The notes below the pieces were generated by a model. The model did not search any database. It saw nothing but the letters and a program-made list of their open reading frames with translations, and was not told where the DNA came from. A DNA stretch of 64,000 bases from Streptomyces sp. HUAS YS2 (GTDB lineage Bacteria > Actinomycetota > Actinomycetes > Streptomycetales > Streptomycetaceae). The stretch is taken from positions 5,737,001 to 5,801,000 of the forward strand of contig NZ_CP137573.1 of the NCBI RefSeq assembly GCF_033343995.1, read 5' to 3'. Position numbers and translations under genes: made by a program. How positions within the stretch are numbered: the first letter of the stretch is position 1; every line of letters begins with the position of its first letter. Below, piece after piece: positions 1 through 8,181 of this stretch.

Positions 1-1154
1 CGGACGTTCGCCGAGGTACGGGAGACCACGAGCGCTGCGGACCCGGCCGCGTCGGCGCCGTCCGTCCGCGCGAAGTCGAGCGCCGCGCCGCTGGTGCCCT
101 CGGCCGGCTCGGCGTACCGGACCGCCCGCAGCCCGTCGTGGAACAGCACCACGCGCGAGCCGTCCACCTCGCCCGCGTACAGCAGTTGCGGCGGTCCCAT
201 GGGCGGGCCCGGCGGCGTCCCCGGCGTCGCCGAGGTGTGCACCTTCCGGCCCGGCCGCGCCCACACCGCGAGCGCCCGGCGCAGCAGAGCGCGGTCGCCG
301 GTGAGCGCGCCGCGCTCCGGCCACACCGAGAAGTCGGTGCGGGCCGAGCTCTGCCAGACCGCCGGGGCGATCCGACGCAGCTGCCCCGGGTCGAGCGCCG
401 CCTCGGCCGCCGGATTGCGCGCGTACGCCGGGGCCGCCGCGCCGCCCGGCCCCCAGCCGTCCCCGGGCAGCCCGAGGAGCGCGCCGCAGACCAGCGCGGC
501 GGCCGTCGCGGCCAGCGCGGCCCGGCCGTGCTGACGCCGCCGCATCAGGTCGGTGGGCCGGGCCTGCAGCGAGCACGGGTCGAACTCCGGCGACTCCAGG
601 AGCGTGTGCATGCCCTCGACGGTGTCCGCCTCGGCCAGCGCCGCCCGCGGGTCCGCCACCCCGGCCGCGGCGAGCACCCGCCGCACCTCGGCGTCGCCCT
701 GCCGCTCCAGGCCGCGCAGTACGTACGCCGCCCGGCCGGCGCCGGTCAGCTCCGACAGCCGCTGGTCCAGGGCGAGTTCATCCGTGCCGCCGGCCCGTGG
801 GAACACCCGCAGCCCCCAAATGTGCGGCACCGGCGAGGGCACCCGCGCCCGGCGACGCAGCGCCTGCCGCAGCACCTCGCCGCGCACGTACGCGTACCCC
901 GGGTCGACCGCGTCCTCCGCCCGCCGCGGCCCCGGCACCGCCGCCCCGCCCGTCCGCCGCCGCGGCAGCGAGCGCTGCACCAGCGCGTGCGCGGCCAGCA
1001 CCCGCCGGTTGCGCCCGAGCGCGGCGGGCAGCACGAGATATGCGATCCGCACGAGCCGCGGATAGTGCTCGACGAGGGCGGCCTCGGCCTGCTCGACGTC
1101 GATGGGCCCGGAGGAGGGGCCGGGGGACGCGGGGTCGAGTTCCTGGGTGCTCAC
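1..1154 (-). CDS. Hypothetical single-pass membrane protein, 3' end outside window
   Basis: I do not recognise this family. The reading frame opens at a GTG at 1154 and stays open to the window edge, giving at least 384 residues with no stop. The first ~200 residues are Arg/Ala-rich and cytoplasmic in character; residues ~25-60 look helical and vaguely like a sigma-factor region 2 segment. One hydrophobic segment at ~210-230 is followed by a Pro/Gly/Ala-rich part and an apparently extracytoplasmic C-terminal domain. This is the layout of a cytoplasmic-domain/TM/sensor protein, but that role is inference. The start is uncertain because no strong ribosome-binding site precedes it. Confidence 0.6.
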   Translation of the reverse strand, partial: MSTQELDPASPGPSSGPIDVEQAEAALVEHYPRLVRIAYLVLPAALGRNRRVLAAHALVQRSLPRRRTGGAAVPGPRRAEDAVDPGYAYVRGEVLRQALRRRARVPSPVPHIWGLRVFPRAGGTDELALDQRLSELTGAGRAAYVLRGLERQGDAEVRRVLAAAGVADPRAALAEADTVEGMHTLLESPEFDPCSLQARPTDLMRRRQHGRAALAATAAALVCGALLGLPGDGWGPGGAAAPAYARNPAAEAALDPGQLRRIAPAVWQSSARTDFSVWPERGALTGDRALLRRALAVWARPGRKVHTSATPGTPPGPPMGPPQLLYAGEVDGSRVVLFHDGLRAVRYAEPAEGTSGAALDFARTDGADAAGSAALVVSRTSANV

Positions 1155-1210
1155 ATTCAGCAGAACGAGCGAATGATCCGATGGTCACCCCGGATCTTGA
1201 TGTGTGCCGG

Positions 1211-2002
1211 TCAGGCCGTCAGGTGCCCGCGGATCCGGTCCACCACGTCGTCCGGGATCCCCAGGCCCTCCCGTACGTACTTCTCCATCGAGCCGTGCCG
1301 CACCGCGACCTCGTCCAGGGCAGCCGCCAGGTACTCCGGCGCGACCCCGATGATCGCCAGCGCCAGCTCCGGGTCGCCGCCCTGCGCCGTGAAGCCCTCC
1401 ACCAGCGGCGCGAACGCCTGGCGCACCGCCGGGTTCACCGACAGGTACTCCTCCCGGAGCGTCGCCTCGTCCGCGCCGAGCAGTGCCAGCACGATCGCCG
1501 CCGCCCACCCCGTACGGTCCTTGCCCGCCGTGCAGTGGAAGAGCAGCGGGGTCGCCGCCGGGTCCGCCAGTTCCGTCAGGAGCGTCCGGTACGAGGCCCG
1601 CGCCGAGTCCGTCGACACGAACGCCCGGTAGGTGTTCTCGAAGGCCCGCCGCACCCTGCCCCCGCCGAGCGTCTGTTCCGCCAGCGCCGGGTCGGCGAGC
1701 AGCCGCTTCAGCCGGGCCGCCGGCGGAAGCCCGCTGGCCGCCAGATGATCGGCGAGCACGTCCGCCAGGACCACCCGGCTGCCCGCCGGGACGTGGTCCG
1801 GCCGGTCCGTCCGTTCGCCCTCGGTGCGGAAGTCCACCACCGTGCGGATGCCGAGGGCCGCCACGATCCCGTCCGCCGGGTCCAGCCGGTCCAGTTGCCC
1901 GGAACGGAAGAGCAGCCCCGGGCGGACCGTACGGCCGCCGGCGAGCGGCAGGCTCCCCAGGTCGCGGAGGTTGGCCACGGTGGTCGCGGGGATGGCGGGC
2001 AT
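1211..2002 (-). CDS. Tyrosine/serine protein phosphatase (Y_phosphatase3-like)
   Basis: This 263-residue protein carries the cysteine phosphatase P-loop HCTAGKDRTG (nucleophile Cys near residue 157). It also has the DFRTEGER segment near residue 57 that is typical of this family, whose members remove phosphate from Tyr/Ser or sometimes from phospholipids. The substrate cannot be read from the sequence. No signal peptide is visible, so it is probably cytoplasmic. The ATG at 2002 was chosen because an AGAAGAGA-type ribosome-binding site precedes it and the conserved fold starts a few residues later; longer in-frame extensions run through the promoter region. It is divergent from the lipoprotein gene at 2117, with a striking inverted repeat between them. 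Confidence 0.88.
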   Translation of the reverse strand: MPAIPATTVANLRDLGSLPLAGGRTVRPGLLFRSGQLDRLDPADGIVAALGIRTVVDFRTEGERTDRPDHVPAGSRVVLADVLADHLAASGLPPAARLKRLLADPALAEQTLGGGRVRRAFENTYRAFVSTDSARASYRTLLTELADPAATPLLFHCTAGKDRTGWAAAIVLALLGADEATLREEYLSVNPAVRQAFAPLVEGFTAQGGDPELALAIIGVAPEYLAAALDEVAVRHGSMEKYVREGLGIPDDVVDRIRGHLTA

Positions 2003-2014
2003 GTGCGTCTCTTC

Positions 2015-2041
2015 TCGTACGTATCGTCCATTTACGTACGA
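2015..2041. promoter_or_regulatory. Inverted repeat, candidate operator
   Basis: Perfect 9-bp arms TCGTACGTA (2015-2023) and TACGTACGA (2033-2041) are separated by 9 bp, in the leader between the divergent phosphatase and lipoprotein genes. Size and spacing suit a dimeric repressor such as a TetR-type protein. No such regulator gene is adjacent. Confidence 0.5.
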
Positions 2042-2116
2042 AACCGTAATCGATCGGGTCGTACCAGTCCTGGCGTTCGGCCCCCGGACGCCCCGTCGAA
2101 CCGGCACGATGACCCC

Positions 2117-2542
2117 ATGCGTACGCAGCGAACCGCGGTGACGGCGGCCCTTCTGGCCGCGACGGTGCTGGTGGCGGGGTGCGGAGCGGGCGGTGGCCCG
2201 GACGTGCCCCAGGAGGCGAGCGGCACCCTGGAGCAGCTCGCCGAGCGGGCCCGGTGCGACCGGCCCGACGTCCGGACGGACTCCGCCGAGCTGCGCCAGG
2301 CGTCCTGCGCGACCGACGACGGGAAGTACGTCCTGCTGACCTTCGCCACCGACCGCGGCCAGCGCGACTGGATCAACCAGGCCAAGGACTACGGCGGTTC
2401 GTACCTCGTCGGCCGCCGCTGGGTGGTCGCCGGCGACGAGCGCACCGTGACAGCCGTGCGCGGCCGGCTCGGCGGGACGGTCGAGACCGCCCCGCCGCAC
2501 CGGCCGCAGGGTTCGCACGGCTCGCACGGCTCGCATCACTGA
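2117..2542 (+). CDS. Small secreted lipoprotein with His-rich tail
   Basis: This 141-residue protein starts with a charged n-region and a hydrophobic stretch ending in the lipobox LVAGC, so it should be a lipid-anchored extracytoplasmic protein. The mature part has two further cysteines that could form a disulfide. The C-terminus is a Gly-Ser-His repeat (GSHGSHGSHH) that could bind metal. The core shows no family I recognise. The ATG at 2117 places the signal peptide correctly. It ends four bases before the stop of the convergent DUF1996 gene. Confidence 0.82.
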   Translation: MRTQRTAVTAALLAATVLVAGCGAGGGPDVPQEASGTLEQLAERARCDRPDVRTDSAELRQASCATDDGKYVLLTFATDRGQRDWINQAKDYGGSYLVGRRWVVAGDERTVTAVRGRLGGTVETAPPHRPQGSHGSHGSHH

Positions 2543-2545
2543 CGT

Positions 2546-3964
2546 CTACGCGCAGCGGCGGCCGTCGTTCAGGCAGCCGACCAGCCGCCGCATCAGCCGC
2601 TCGTCGAAGACGTTGATGAAGTCCCCGTGGTCGGTCACCGGCTTGTGCAGCTGCTCGGGGAACGAGTCGACCGCGAAACCTGGCCCCGGCGGCACGTCGT
2701 ACACGATCCGCTGCACCAGCTGCGGAATGGCCCGGAAGCCGTTCTTGCAGCGTCCGGCCGCGTCGGCGAACGCGACGTGGGTGCGGTGGTTCGCGCTGTC
2801 CGTGTTCTGTCCGTCCCAGCAGCTCTGGAACTTGAACGTCCGGACGACCTTGCTGCCCTCGGGACAGATCGGGTACTTGTCCTTCAGCTGCCGGTTCTCG
2901 AACCCGGTGCACGACCACGACGCGTTGGCGTTGGCGTCCCCGTTCGTGAACGCCTTGGCGTCGCCCGTGATGATCCGCAGGAACCGGGGCATCGCCGTCA
3001 CCCGGGACACCGGGCTGCCGACGAACTTCAGCGTGACCTGCGCCGGCGTCTGGATCTCGCCGACGTTCTGGTCGTTGCCGCCGCCGTCCGCCTGCGCGTC
3101 GTTCTCGGCCTGCCCGTTCTGCAGCCGCAGCACCGGCCAGTAGTACGTGGACCGGTCGCCCTGGTTGCGGCAGCTGGTCGCGCCCTTGGCGAGGTCGTCG
3201 TCGTCGGCGAAGGCGTCGTTGGCCTGATTGCCGACGTAGTCGTGCATGTGGTGCGCGCCGTTGCTCACGCCCGGGGCGACGATCACGTTGTCCGGGTTGA
3301 ACTTGCCGTTCTGGTTGCGGCCGCAGTTCGTCGTGAACGAGCCCCGGGACGCGCCGCTGCGCACCCGGGGCTGCTTCACGTTCGGCTGCACGGACGTGAT
3401 GTCGACGAAGTCCGAGGCCTCCGGCCCGTTCCCCGCCTGTCCCTTGCCCTGGTCCTGCCCGGCCCCGTCGTCCCCGCCTCCCGCCCCGCCGCCCTTCTCG
3501 TCGTCCGCGCGCAGGGTGCACGGGGCCAGGCTCTCCAGCTTCTTCGGCGGCTCGCCGCCCTCCCGGTCGATCAGCGCGACGATCCGCTGCAGGATGACCA
3601 GCCGCTCGTTCTGCAGCGGCTGCAGGATCTGCTGCCGCGCGAACTCCGGGTCCTGGGCGATCCGTTCCCGGTTGTCGGCGAACCGCTGGTACGCCACCGT
3701 GATCTGCCCGTCGAGGGTGGCGAGTTCCCGGTCCACGGAGCCCCTTGCTCCCTGTGGCACCTCGGTCAGTTCGGCGCCGACGTCGGGGCAGTCGATGGTG
3801 GACATGGCGGGCTGCCGGGGGCCGGACGGGTTCTGGCCCCACTGGCCCTGACCCGCCGACGCGTAGACGTTGACGGCCACCAGGCCACCGCCGCCCAGAA
3901 TCAGTGCGGCCGACGCGACGATGGCCCGGCTCGCGAGTGTCGAACGTTTTCGAGTCCTTCCCAT
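2546..3964 (-). CDS. Secreted DUF1996 domain protein
   Basis: This 472-residue protein begins with an Arg/Lys-rich n-region and one hydrophobic segment (residues ~13-35), so it is secreted or N-terminally anchored. Residues ~50-165 form a polar helical section, then a Gly/Gln/Asp-rich linker. The C-terminal ~280 residues match DUF1996, with the His cluster HHMHDYVG, the cysteine pairs of that domain, and the NHRTHVAF and DHGDF motifs. DUF1996 occurs in secreted actinobacterial and fungal proteins. A role on cell-wall or environmental polymers is often supposed but not shown. The start lacks a clear ribosome-binding site. Confidence 0.85.
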   Translation of the reverse strand: MGRTRKRSTLASRAIVASAALILGGGGLVAVNVYASAGQGQWGQNPSGPRQPAMSTIDCPDVGAELTEVPQGARGSVDRELATLDGQITVAYQRFADNRERIAQDPEFARQQILQPLQNERLVILQRIVALIDREGGEPPKKLESLAPCTLRADDEKGGGAGGGDDGAGQDQGKGQAGNGPEASDFVDITSVQPNVKQPRVRSGASRGSFTTNCGRNQNGKFNPDNVIVAPGVSNGAHHMHDYVGNQANDAFADDDDLAKGATSCRNQGDRSTYYWPVLRLQNGQAENDAQADGGGNDQNVGEIQTPAQVTLKFVGSPVSRVTAMPRFLRIITGDAKAFTNGDANANASWSCTGFENRQLKDKYPICPEGSKVVRTFKFQSCWDGQNTDSANHRTHVAFADAAGRCKNGFRAIPQLVQRIVYDVPPGPGFAVDSFPEQLHKPVTDHGDFINVFDERLMRRLVGCLNDGRRCA

Positions 3965-3996
3965 GGGCGTTCATACGGACGGGACGGGTGGGGCGT

Positions 3997-5043
3997 TCAG
4001 CGTCCCCCGGGATTCGTGACGGGGACCGCCGCCGGTGCTGTCGCGAGTACCGCCGTCTCGCGTTCCGCGGACAGTCCCACCGCCGGGCGGTCCGGGCGGT
4101 GCGGGGCGGTCCCGCCGATCTCCGTCAGCCAGGCCCAGGTGTCCGCGACCGTCTCCGCCACCGGGCGGCAGCGCAGCCCCGCGGCCACGGCCTTGGAGAC
4201 GTCCGAGGTGTGCATCGCGTCGTGGGACTCGCCCGGCGGCATCCACACCGGCAGCTCCGTCCAGGGCGCGACGCCCGCCGCGAGGACCGCCTCGGGCGGG
4301 GTCCAGCACAGCCGGGCGTCCGCCGCCGTCCCGTCCGCGCCGGTGGCCCGGACGCACGCGTCGAGCAGCTCGCCCATGGTGGCGTGCCCGGGCGGGCAGA
4401 CCAGGTCGTACGGGCCCGAGCGCTCGGCCGCGATCGCGTCCAGCGTCCACTCGGCGAGGTCGCGCACGTCGATGAACTGGATCGGCAGCTCGCGCGGACC
4501 CGGCGCGAGGACGGGGCCGCCGCGGGCGATCCGGTTCAGCCACCAGGGCAGCCGGCCGATGTTCTCGTACGGCCCGAGGATCAGCCCGGCCCGCACCAGC
4601 AGCGCCCGGTCCGCGCCGAAGGCCCCGACGGCGGCGAGCTCGCCGCCCCGCTTGGCCTCCCCGTACGGGACGCCGTCGCCGGCGTCCGGCGAACCCGCCA
4701 CCAGCGGTCCGTCCTCCGTCAGCCCGGCCGCCGCGGGCCAGGCGTACACCGAACGGCTCGACACGTACACGTACCGGCCCACGCGGCCGGCGAGTTCGCG
4801 GGCCGCCTCGCGGACCACGGACGGTGCGGCCGACCAGGTGTCGACCACCGCGTCCCAGCTCCCCGTCGCGGGCACGGGCGGCCCGTCGCGACCGGTCCGG
4901 TCGCCGAGCAGCGAGACGGTCCCGGCGGGCGGTTCGTACCGTCCGCGGTGGAAGACGGTCACGTCCCAGCCCCGGCCGACGGCGGCCTCCGCCATCGCGC
5001 GGCCGACGAACTCCGTGCCTCCGAGAATCAGCAGTCGAGTCAT
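3997..5043 (-). CDS. NAD-dependent epimerase/dehydratase (extended SDR)
   Basis: This 348-residue protein has an N-terminal Rossmann motif in LILGGTEFVG and the catalytic pair as YGEAK (Tyr and Lys), with the preceding serine in YVYVSSRSVY. These place it in the extended SDR/NAD-dependent epimerase superfamily, which acts on nucleotide sugars or similar compounds. The substrate is not evident. The ATG at 5043 was chosen because the Rossmann strand begins at residue 4, and upstream in-frame sequence runs through the divergent gene at 5151. It is not clearly in an operon with its neighbours. Confidence 0.85.
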   Translation of the reverse strand: MTRLLILGGTEFVGRAMAEAAVGRGWDVTVFHRGRYEPPAGTVSLLGDRTGRDGPPVPATGSWDAVVDTWSAAPSVVREAARELAGRVGRYVYVSSRSVYAWPAAAGLTEDGPLVAGSPDAGDGVPYGEAKRGGELAAVGAFGADRALLVRAGLILGPYENIGRLPWWLNRIARGGPVLAPGPRELPIQFIDVRDLAEWTLDAIAAERSGPYDLVCPPGHATMGELLDACVRATGADGTAADARLCWTPPEAVLAAGVAPWTELPVWMPPGESHDAMHTSDVSKAVAAGLRCRPVAETVADTWAWLTEIGGTAPHRPDRPAVGLSAERETAVLATAPAAVPVTNPGGR

Positions 5044-5150
5044 GGCGACGACTCTGCCCCGGGCGAGGACCCCGGCGCCCGTCTTTCTGCTCTCGGGAGA
5101 GAGGAGGCGGTCTCCCGCGGCGGAGGGCGGGGTGACACCATGGGGCCGAC

Positions 5151-5825
5151 ATGACAGATGCCCGGTCGCCGCTGCGCGCCCTGCGAGCCGCACTTTTCGC
5201 GGCCGTGTGCGTGACACTGGCCGCCGTGGGGCATTTGTCCATGTCCGCGCACGAGATACCGACGCGCACCCTGCTCCTCGCCTTCGCCGTGACGGGCGCG
5301 GCGGCCTGGGCGGTCTGCGGTCGGCGGCGGGGCACGCTCGCCATCGGCGCCGGACTCCTCGCCGTCCAGACGGCGTTGCACCAGATCTTCTCGGTCGGCC
5401 AGGCCCGCGCGACCGGGACGTCGACGATGTCCCACGCGGGCATGGACATGGGCGGTGCGATGGACATGGGCGCCATGAGCACGAGCGGCGCCATGGACAT
5501 GAGCGGCGCGGCAGCCGGGCACGGGGCGCTCGGGATGACCGCCGCGCACCTCCTCGCCGCACTGGTCTGCGGCCTGTGGCTGGCCCGCGGCGAGGCCGCG
5601 CTGTTCTCCCTGGCCCGCTCCGCCGGAGCGGCGGCCCTCACTCCGCTGCGGCTGCTCCTGGCCGTCGGCGACCTCGCCGTCCCCGCCCCCGAGCCCGCGG
5701 GCCCCGTCCGCCCGCGCCCGTACGCCCGGCGGCTGCACGGCGTCGTCCTCGCCCACGCCCTCTCCCGGCGCGGGCCGCCCCGGCTGTCCGTACCCCGCAC
5801 CACGGCCCTCGGAGGACACGTCTGA
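5151..5825 (+). CDS. Membrane protein with Met/His-rich loop, possible metal handling
   Basis: This 224-residue protein has about four hydrophobic segments and one very unusual loop at residues ~95-130, rich in Met, Asp and His with repeated MDM and GAM units, ending in a GHG. Methionine-rich loops of this type are known to bind Cu(I) or Ag(I) in copper proteins. The link here is by composition only. It lies 45 bp upstream of, and in line with, a PepSY-TM gene that also has a His-rich insert, so the two are probably co-transcribed. The C-terminal ~60 residues are Pro/Arg-rich and cytoplasmic in character. No named family was recognised. Confidence 0.75.
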   Translation: MTDARSPLRALRAALFAAVCVTLAAVGHLSMSAHEIPTRTLLLAFAVTGAAAWAVCGRRRGTLAIGAGLLAVQTALHQIFSVGQARATGTSTMSHAGMDMGGAMDMGAMSTSGAMDMSGAAAGHGALGMTAAHLLAALVCGLWLARGEAALFSLARSAGAAALTPLRLLLAVGDLAVPAPEPAGPVRPRPYARRLHGVVLAHALSRRGPPRLSVPRTTALGGHV

Positions 5826-5870
5826 CCTGGGGGCCGGTTCCCCACGTCGACACCGACTCCTAGGACAGTC

Positions 5871-7304
5871 ATGACCCTTGACAGTTCCGCGCGCCCGGAA
5901 AGCACCGACGCGCCCGCCGCCCCCGAGACCTCCGGCCGGAGATCCACCTGGAGCGCCCTGCGCCCCCTCGTCCTGCGGCTGCACTTCTACGCGGGCGTCC
6001 TCGTCGCCCCGCTGCTCCTGATCGCCGCCGTCAGCGGCCTGCTGTACGCGCTCTCCTACCAGGCGGAGAAGATCGTGTACGCGCACGAACTCACCGTCCC
6101 CGTCGGAGACGAGACCGTCCCGCTGTCGCAGCAGGTCCACGCGGCGAAGAAGGTCAACCCGAACGGCACCGTCACCGCCGTCTGGCCCTCTGCCGAGCCC
6201 GGCGCCACCACCCGCGTCCTGATGGACGACCCGGACGTCGAGGAGGGCAAGTCCCTCGCCGTCTTCGTCGACCCGTACACCGGCGAGGTCCGCGGACAGC
6301 TGCCCAGCTACGGCGGTTCCGGCGCCCTGCCGGTGCGCACCTGGCTGTCGGAGTTCCACGCCAACCTCAAGCTCGGTGAGACCGGACGCCTGTACAGCGA
6401 GACGGCCGCCAGCTGGATGTGGGTCGTCGCCCTCGGCGGCCTCGCGCTGTGGATCGGCCGCCGGCGCAAGGCCCGGCGCGAACTGTTCGTCCCCGAGCGC
6501 GGTCCGAAGTCCCGCCGCCGCACGCTCTCCTGGCACGGCTCGCTCGGCCTGTGGGCCGCCGCCGGCCTGCTCGGCCTCTCCGCGACGGGCCTCACCTGGT
6601 CGACGTACGCGGGCGAGAACATCGACCTGGTCCGCGCCCAGCTCGACGGTGCCACCCCGACCGTCTCCGCCGTCATAGGCGAGGGCGGCGAGGGCGGCTC
6701 CGGCCACGAAGGGCACGCGGGCCACGGCGGCGGCGCGGCCGCTCCCGCCGCGACCGGACCCGACGTCGGCGTCGACAAGGTCGTCGAGGCGGCCCGCGCG
6801 GCCGGCATCGACGGGAGCATGTCGGTCGTGCTGCCCGCCGAGGGCAAGGGCTACGTGGTCAAGGAGACCGACACCCAGTTCCCGGTCCACCTCGACTCGG
6901 TGGCCGTGAACCCGGCCGACGGCACGGTCATGGACGAGCTCAGGTTCGCCGACTACCCGTTGCTCGCGAAGCTGACCCGGTTCGGGATCGACGCCCACTC
7001 CGGCGTCTTCCTCGGCCTGGTCAACCAGCTCGCCCTCGCCGCCCTCGCGCTCGCCCTGATCCTGCTGGTCGTCTGGGGCTACCGGATGTGGTGGCTGCGC
7101 CGGCCCGGCCGGCCGGTCGCCCGCGGCGCGTGGCGGAAGGTTCCGCCGACCGTGCTGCTGCCGCTGCTCGCCGGGACCGCGCTGGTCGGCTGGTTCGTGC
7201 CGCTGCTCGGCATCAGCCTTCTGGTCTTCCTCGCCGTGGACGTCGCGCTCGGCCTGGCGGCGCGGGCGAGGTCCCGGTCCGGGGACCCCGCCGCGCGTCA
7301 CTGA
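5871..7304 (+). CDS. PepSY-associated TM helix protein
   Basis: This 477-residue protein has the PepSY_TM layout: a first membrane helix with LRLHFYAGVLVAP, an extracytoplasmic PepSY domain (residues ~65-165), two central helices with conserved His residues (WLSEFHANL, LSWHGSLGLW), a second extracytoplasmic domain and terminal helices. The paired membrane histidines resemble haem ligands of ferric-reductase-like members of this family. A His/Gly-rich insert (GHEGHAGHGGG) sits at residues ~280-290. Together with the Met-rich protein just upstream this suggests a metal-related, perhaps metalloreductase, role, which is inference. It faces the winged-helix regulator gene, stop to stop. Confidence 0.87.
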   Translation: MTLDSSARPESTDAPAAPETSGRRSTWSALRPLVLRLHFYAGVLVAPLLLIAAVSGLLYALSYQAEKIVYAHELTVPVGDETVPLSQQVHAAKKVNPNGTVTAVWPSAEPGATTRVLMDDPDVEEGKSLAVFVDPYTGEVRGQLPSYGGSGALPVRTWLSEFHANLKLGETGRLYSETAASWMWVVALGGLALWIGRRRKARRELFVPERGPKSRRRTLSWHGSLGLWAAAGLLGLSATGLTWSTYAGENIDLVRAQLDGATPTVSAVIGEGGEGGSGHEGHAGHGGGAAAPAATGPDVGVDKVVEAARAAGIDGSMSVVLPAEGKGYVVKETDTQFPVHLDSVAVNPADGTVMDELRFADYPLLAKLTRFGIDAHSGVFLGLVNQLALAALALALILLVVWGYRMWWLRRPGRPVARGAWRKVPPTVLLPLLAGTALVGWFVPLLGISLLVFLAVDVALGLAARARSRSGDPAARH

Positions 7305-7311
7305 CCCTCGG

Positions 7312-7851
7312 TCAGGGCGTGTACTTGTAGCCGACCCGCCGCACGGTCTGGATCGTGCGGCGGTACTCGGCGCCCAGCTTGCGGCGCAGCCGGGCCACAT
7401 GGACGTCGACGGTCCGGCCGTCGCCGACGTGGCCGTAGCCCCACACCGTCGTCACCAGCTGGTCGCGGGTGTGCACCCGGTGCGGGTGGGCCACGAGATG
7501 GGCCAGCAGCTCGTACTCGAGGTACGTCAGGTCCAGCGGCTTGCCGTCGACGAGGGCGATCCGCTGGGCGCCGTCGATGGCCACCGGCCCGTCGGCGGCG
7601 CCCGGAGCGGTGGCCGTGTGCGCACCGGAGAGCGGCGGCTGCTGGGCGTCGGCCGGTACCAGGACCAGGTAGCCGACCATCGGCGGCCGTCCCGGCAGTG
7701 CGGGCAGGGCGTGCGGTGGAGCGGGCAGGAGCGTGGCGCCCGGCGGGAGGTACTCGGCGACCCCGGCGAGATCGGCGGCCTCGTCGGGGGCGACGGCACG
7801 GAGGCGGGGACGGAGAGGGGAGGGGAACGCGGCAGCCTGGGTGTGGGCCAT
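7312..7851 (-). CDS. Orphan winged-helix (OmpR-type) transcriptional regulator
   Basis: This 179-residue protein consists of ~95 low-complexity N-terminal residues and a C-terminal OmpR/PhoB-type DNA-binding domain. Visible motifs include LTYLEYELLAHLVAHP, the recognition region VDVHVARLRRKLG, and RRVGYKY at the end. There is no receiver domain and no Asp phosphoacceptor, so it is not a classical response regulator. It may be controlled by its own level, a partner or a ligand. The gene is convergent with the PepSY-TM gene. Its upstream region carries a copy of half of the 16-bp palindrome found at 8125-8140. Confidence 0.87.
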   Translation of the reverse strand: MAHTQAAAFPSPLRPRLRAVAPDEAADLAGVAEYLPPGATLLPAPPHALPALPGRPPMVGYLVLVPADAQQPPLSGAHTATAPGAADGPVAIDGAQRIALVDGKPLDLTYLEYELLAHLVAHPHRVHTRDQLVTTVWGYGHVGDGRTVDVHVARLRRKLGAEYRRTIQTVRRVGYKYTP

Positions 7852-7898
7852 GAGAGTTCAGCTCTTTCGCGCGAGTCACGGACGGACGGTTCGTCGTC

Positions 7899-7908
7899 GT
7901 ACGTCATG
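7899..7908. promoter_or_regulatory. Half-copy of the 8125 palindrome upstream of the winged-helix gene
   Basis: GTACGTCATG here is identical to the right half of the perfect palindrome at 8125-8140. Read on the minus strand it lies ~50 bp upstream of the winged-helix start, the same distance as the full palindrome from the small reading frame starting at 8076. This suggests one regulator acting at both places. Confidence 0.4.
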
Positions 7909-7953
7909 CGCGTCGGCCGAAGGCCAGGGACCGGACACGGATCCGGTCGGGCT

Positions 7954-8076
7954 TTAGAGGGCCGGCGCGTTCCTCACGCGTCGACAGCACCGGTCGTAGT
8001 CGTGGTGCTGCCGGGAAGGCCAGAACGGCTCGAGGTCGAAACGCCTCGAAGCGGTGTCGTTCTGGATGCGGGCCAT
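7954..8076 (-). CDS. Possible 40-residue Cys/Arg-rich small protein or leader peptide
   Basis: A 40-codon frame starts at an ATG at 8076. It encodes a peptide with the polar/aromatic core FDLEPFWPSRQHHDYD followed by RCCRR. No normal ribosome-binding site precedes the ATG, but a TTTAAT hexamer lies six bases before it, which would fit a leaderless transcript. Tandem cysteines suggest either a thiol/metal-related small protein or a cysteine-sensing leader, though no cysteine gene follows. It sits in an otherwise gene-free stretch between the winged-helix gene and the gene at 8182. Confidence 0.4.
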   Translation of the reverse strand: MARIQNDTASRRFDLEPFWPSRQHHDYDRCCRRVRNAPAL

Positions 8077-8091
8077 ATCCCTATTAAACCA

Positions 8092-8108
8092 GCAGGGAAA
8101 CGCCCTGC
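8092..8108. promoter_or_regulatory. Inverted repeat in promoter of small frame
   Basis: Arms GCAGGG (8092-8097) and CCCTGC (8103-8108) are separated by 5 bp. The repeat falls in the expected -35/-10 spacer of the leaderless promoter proposed for the 7954-8076 frame, a good place for a repressor. Confidence 0.35.
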
Positions 8109-8124
8109 GCAGCCCCCATCCGGC

Positions 8125-8140
8125 CATGACGTACGTCATG
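8125..8140. promoter_or_regulatory. Perfect 16-bp palindrome CATGACGTACGTCATG
   Basis: All 16 bases form a perfect palindrome, upstream of the small frame at 7954-8076 and just beyond the 3' end of the gene at 8182-9093. Its half recurs at 7899-7908. It is a likely dimer-binding operator. The protein is unknown; the adjacent winged-helix regulator is an obvious candidate. Confidence 0.5.
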
Positions 8141-8181
8141 CCCCGGACATGCGCGGGACACGCCGGCCGGCGGGCGGACCG

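Noticed and set aside
2627..5863. A 1078-codon plus-strand open frame
   Set aside because: It runs antisense to the DUF1996 and epimerase genes and has shadow composition without any domain.
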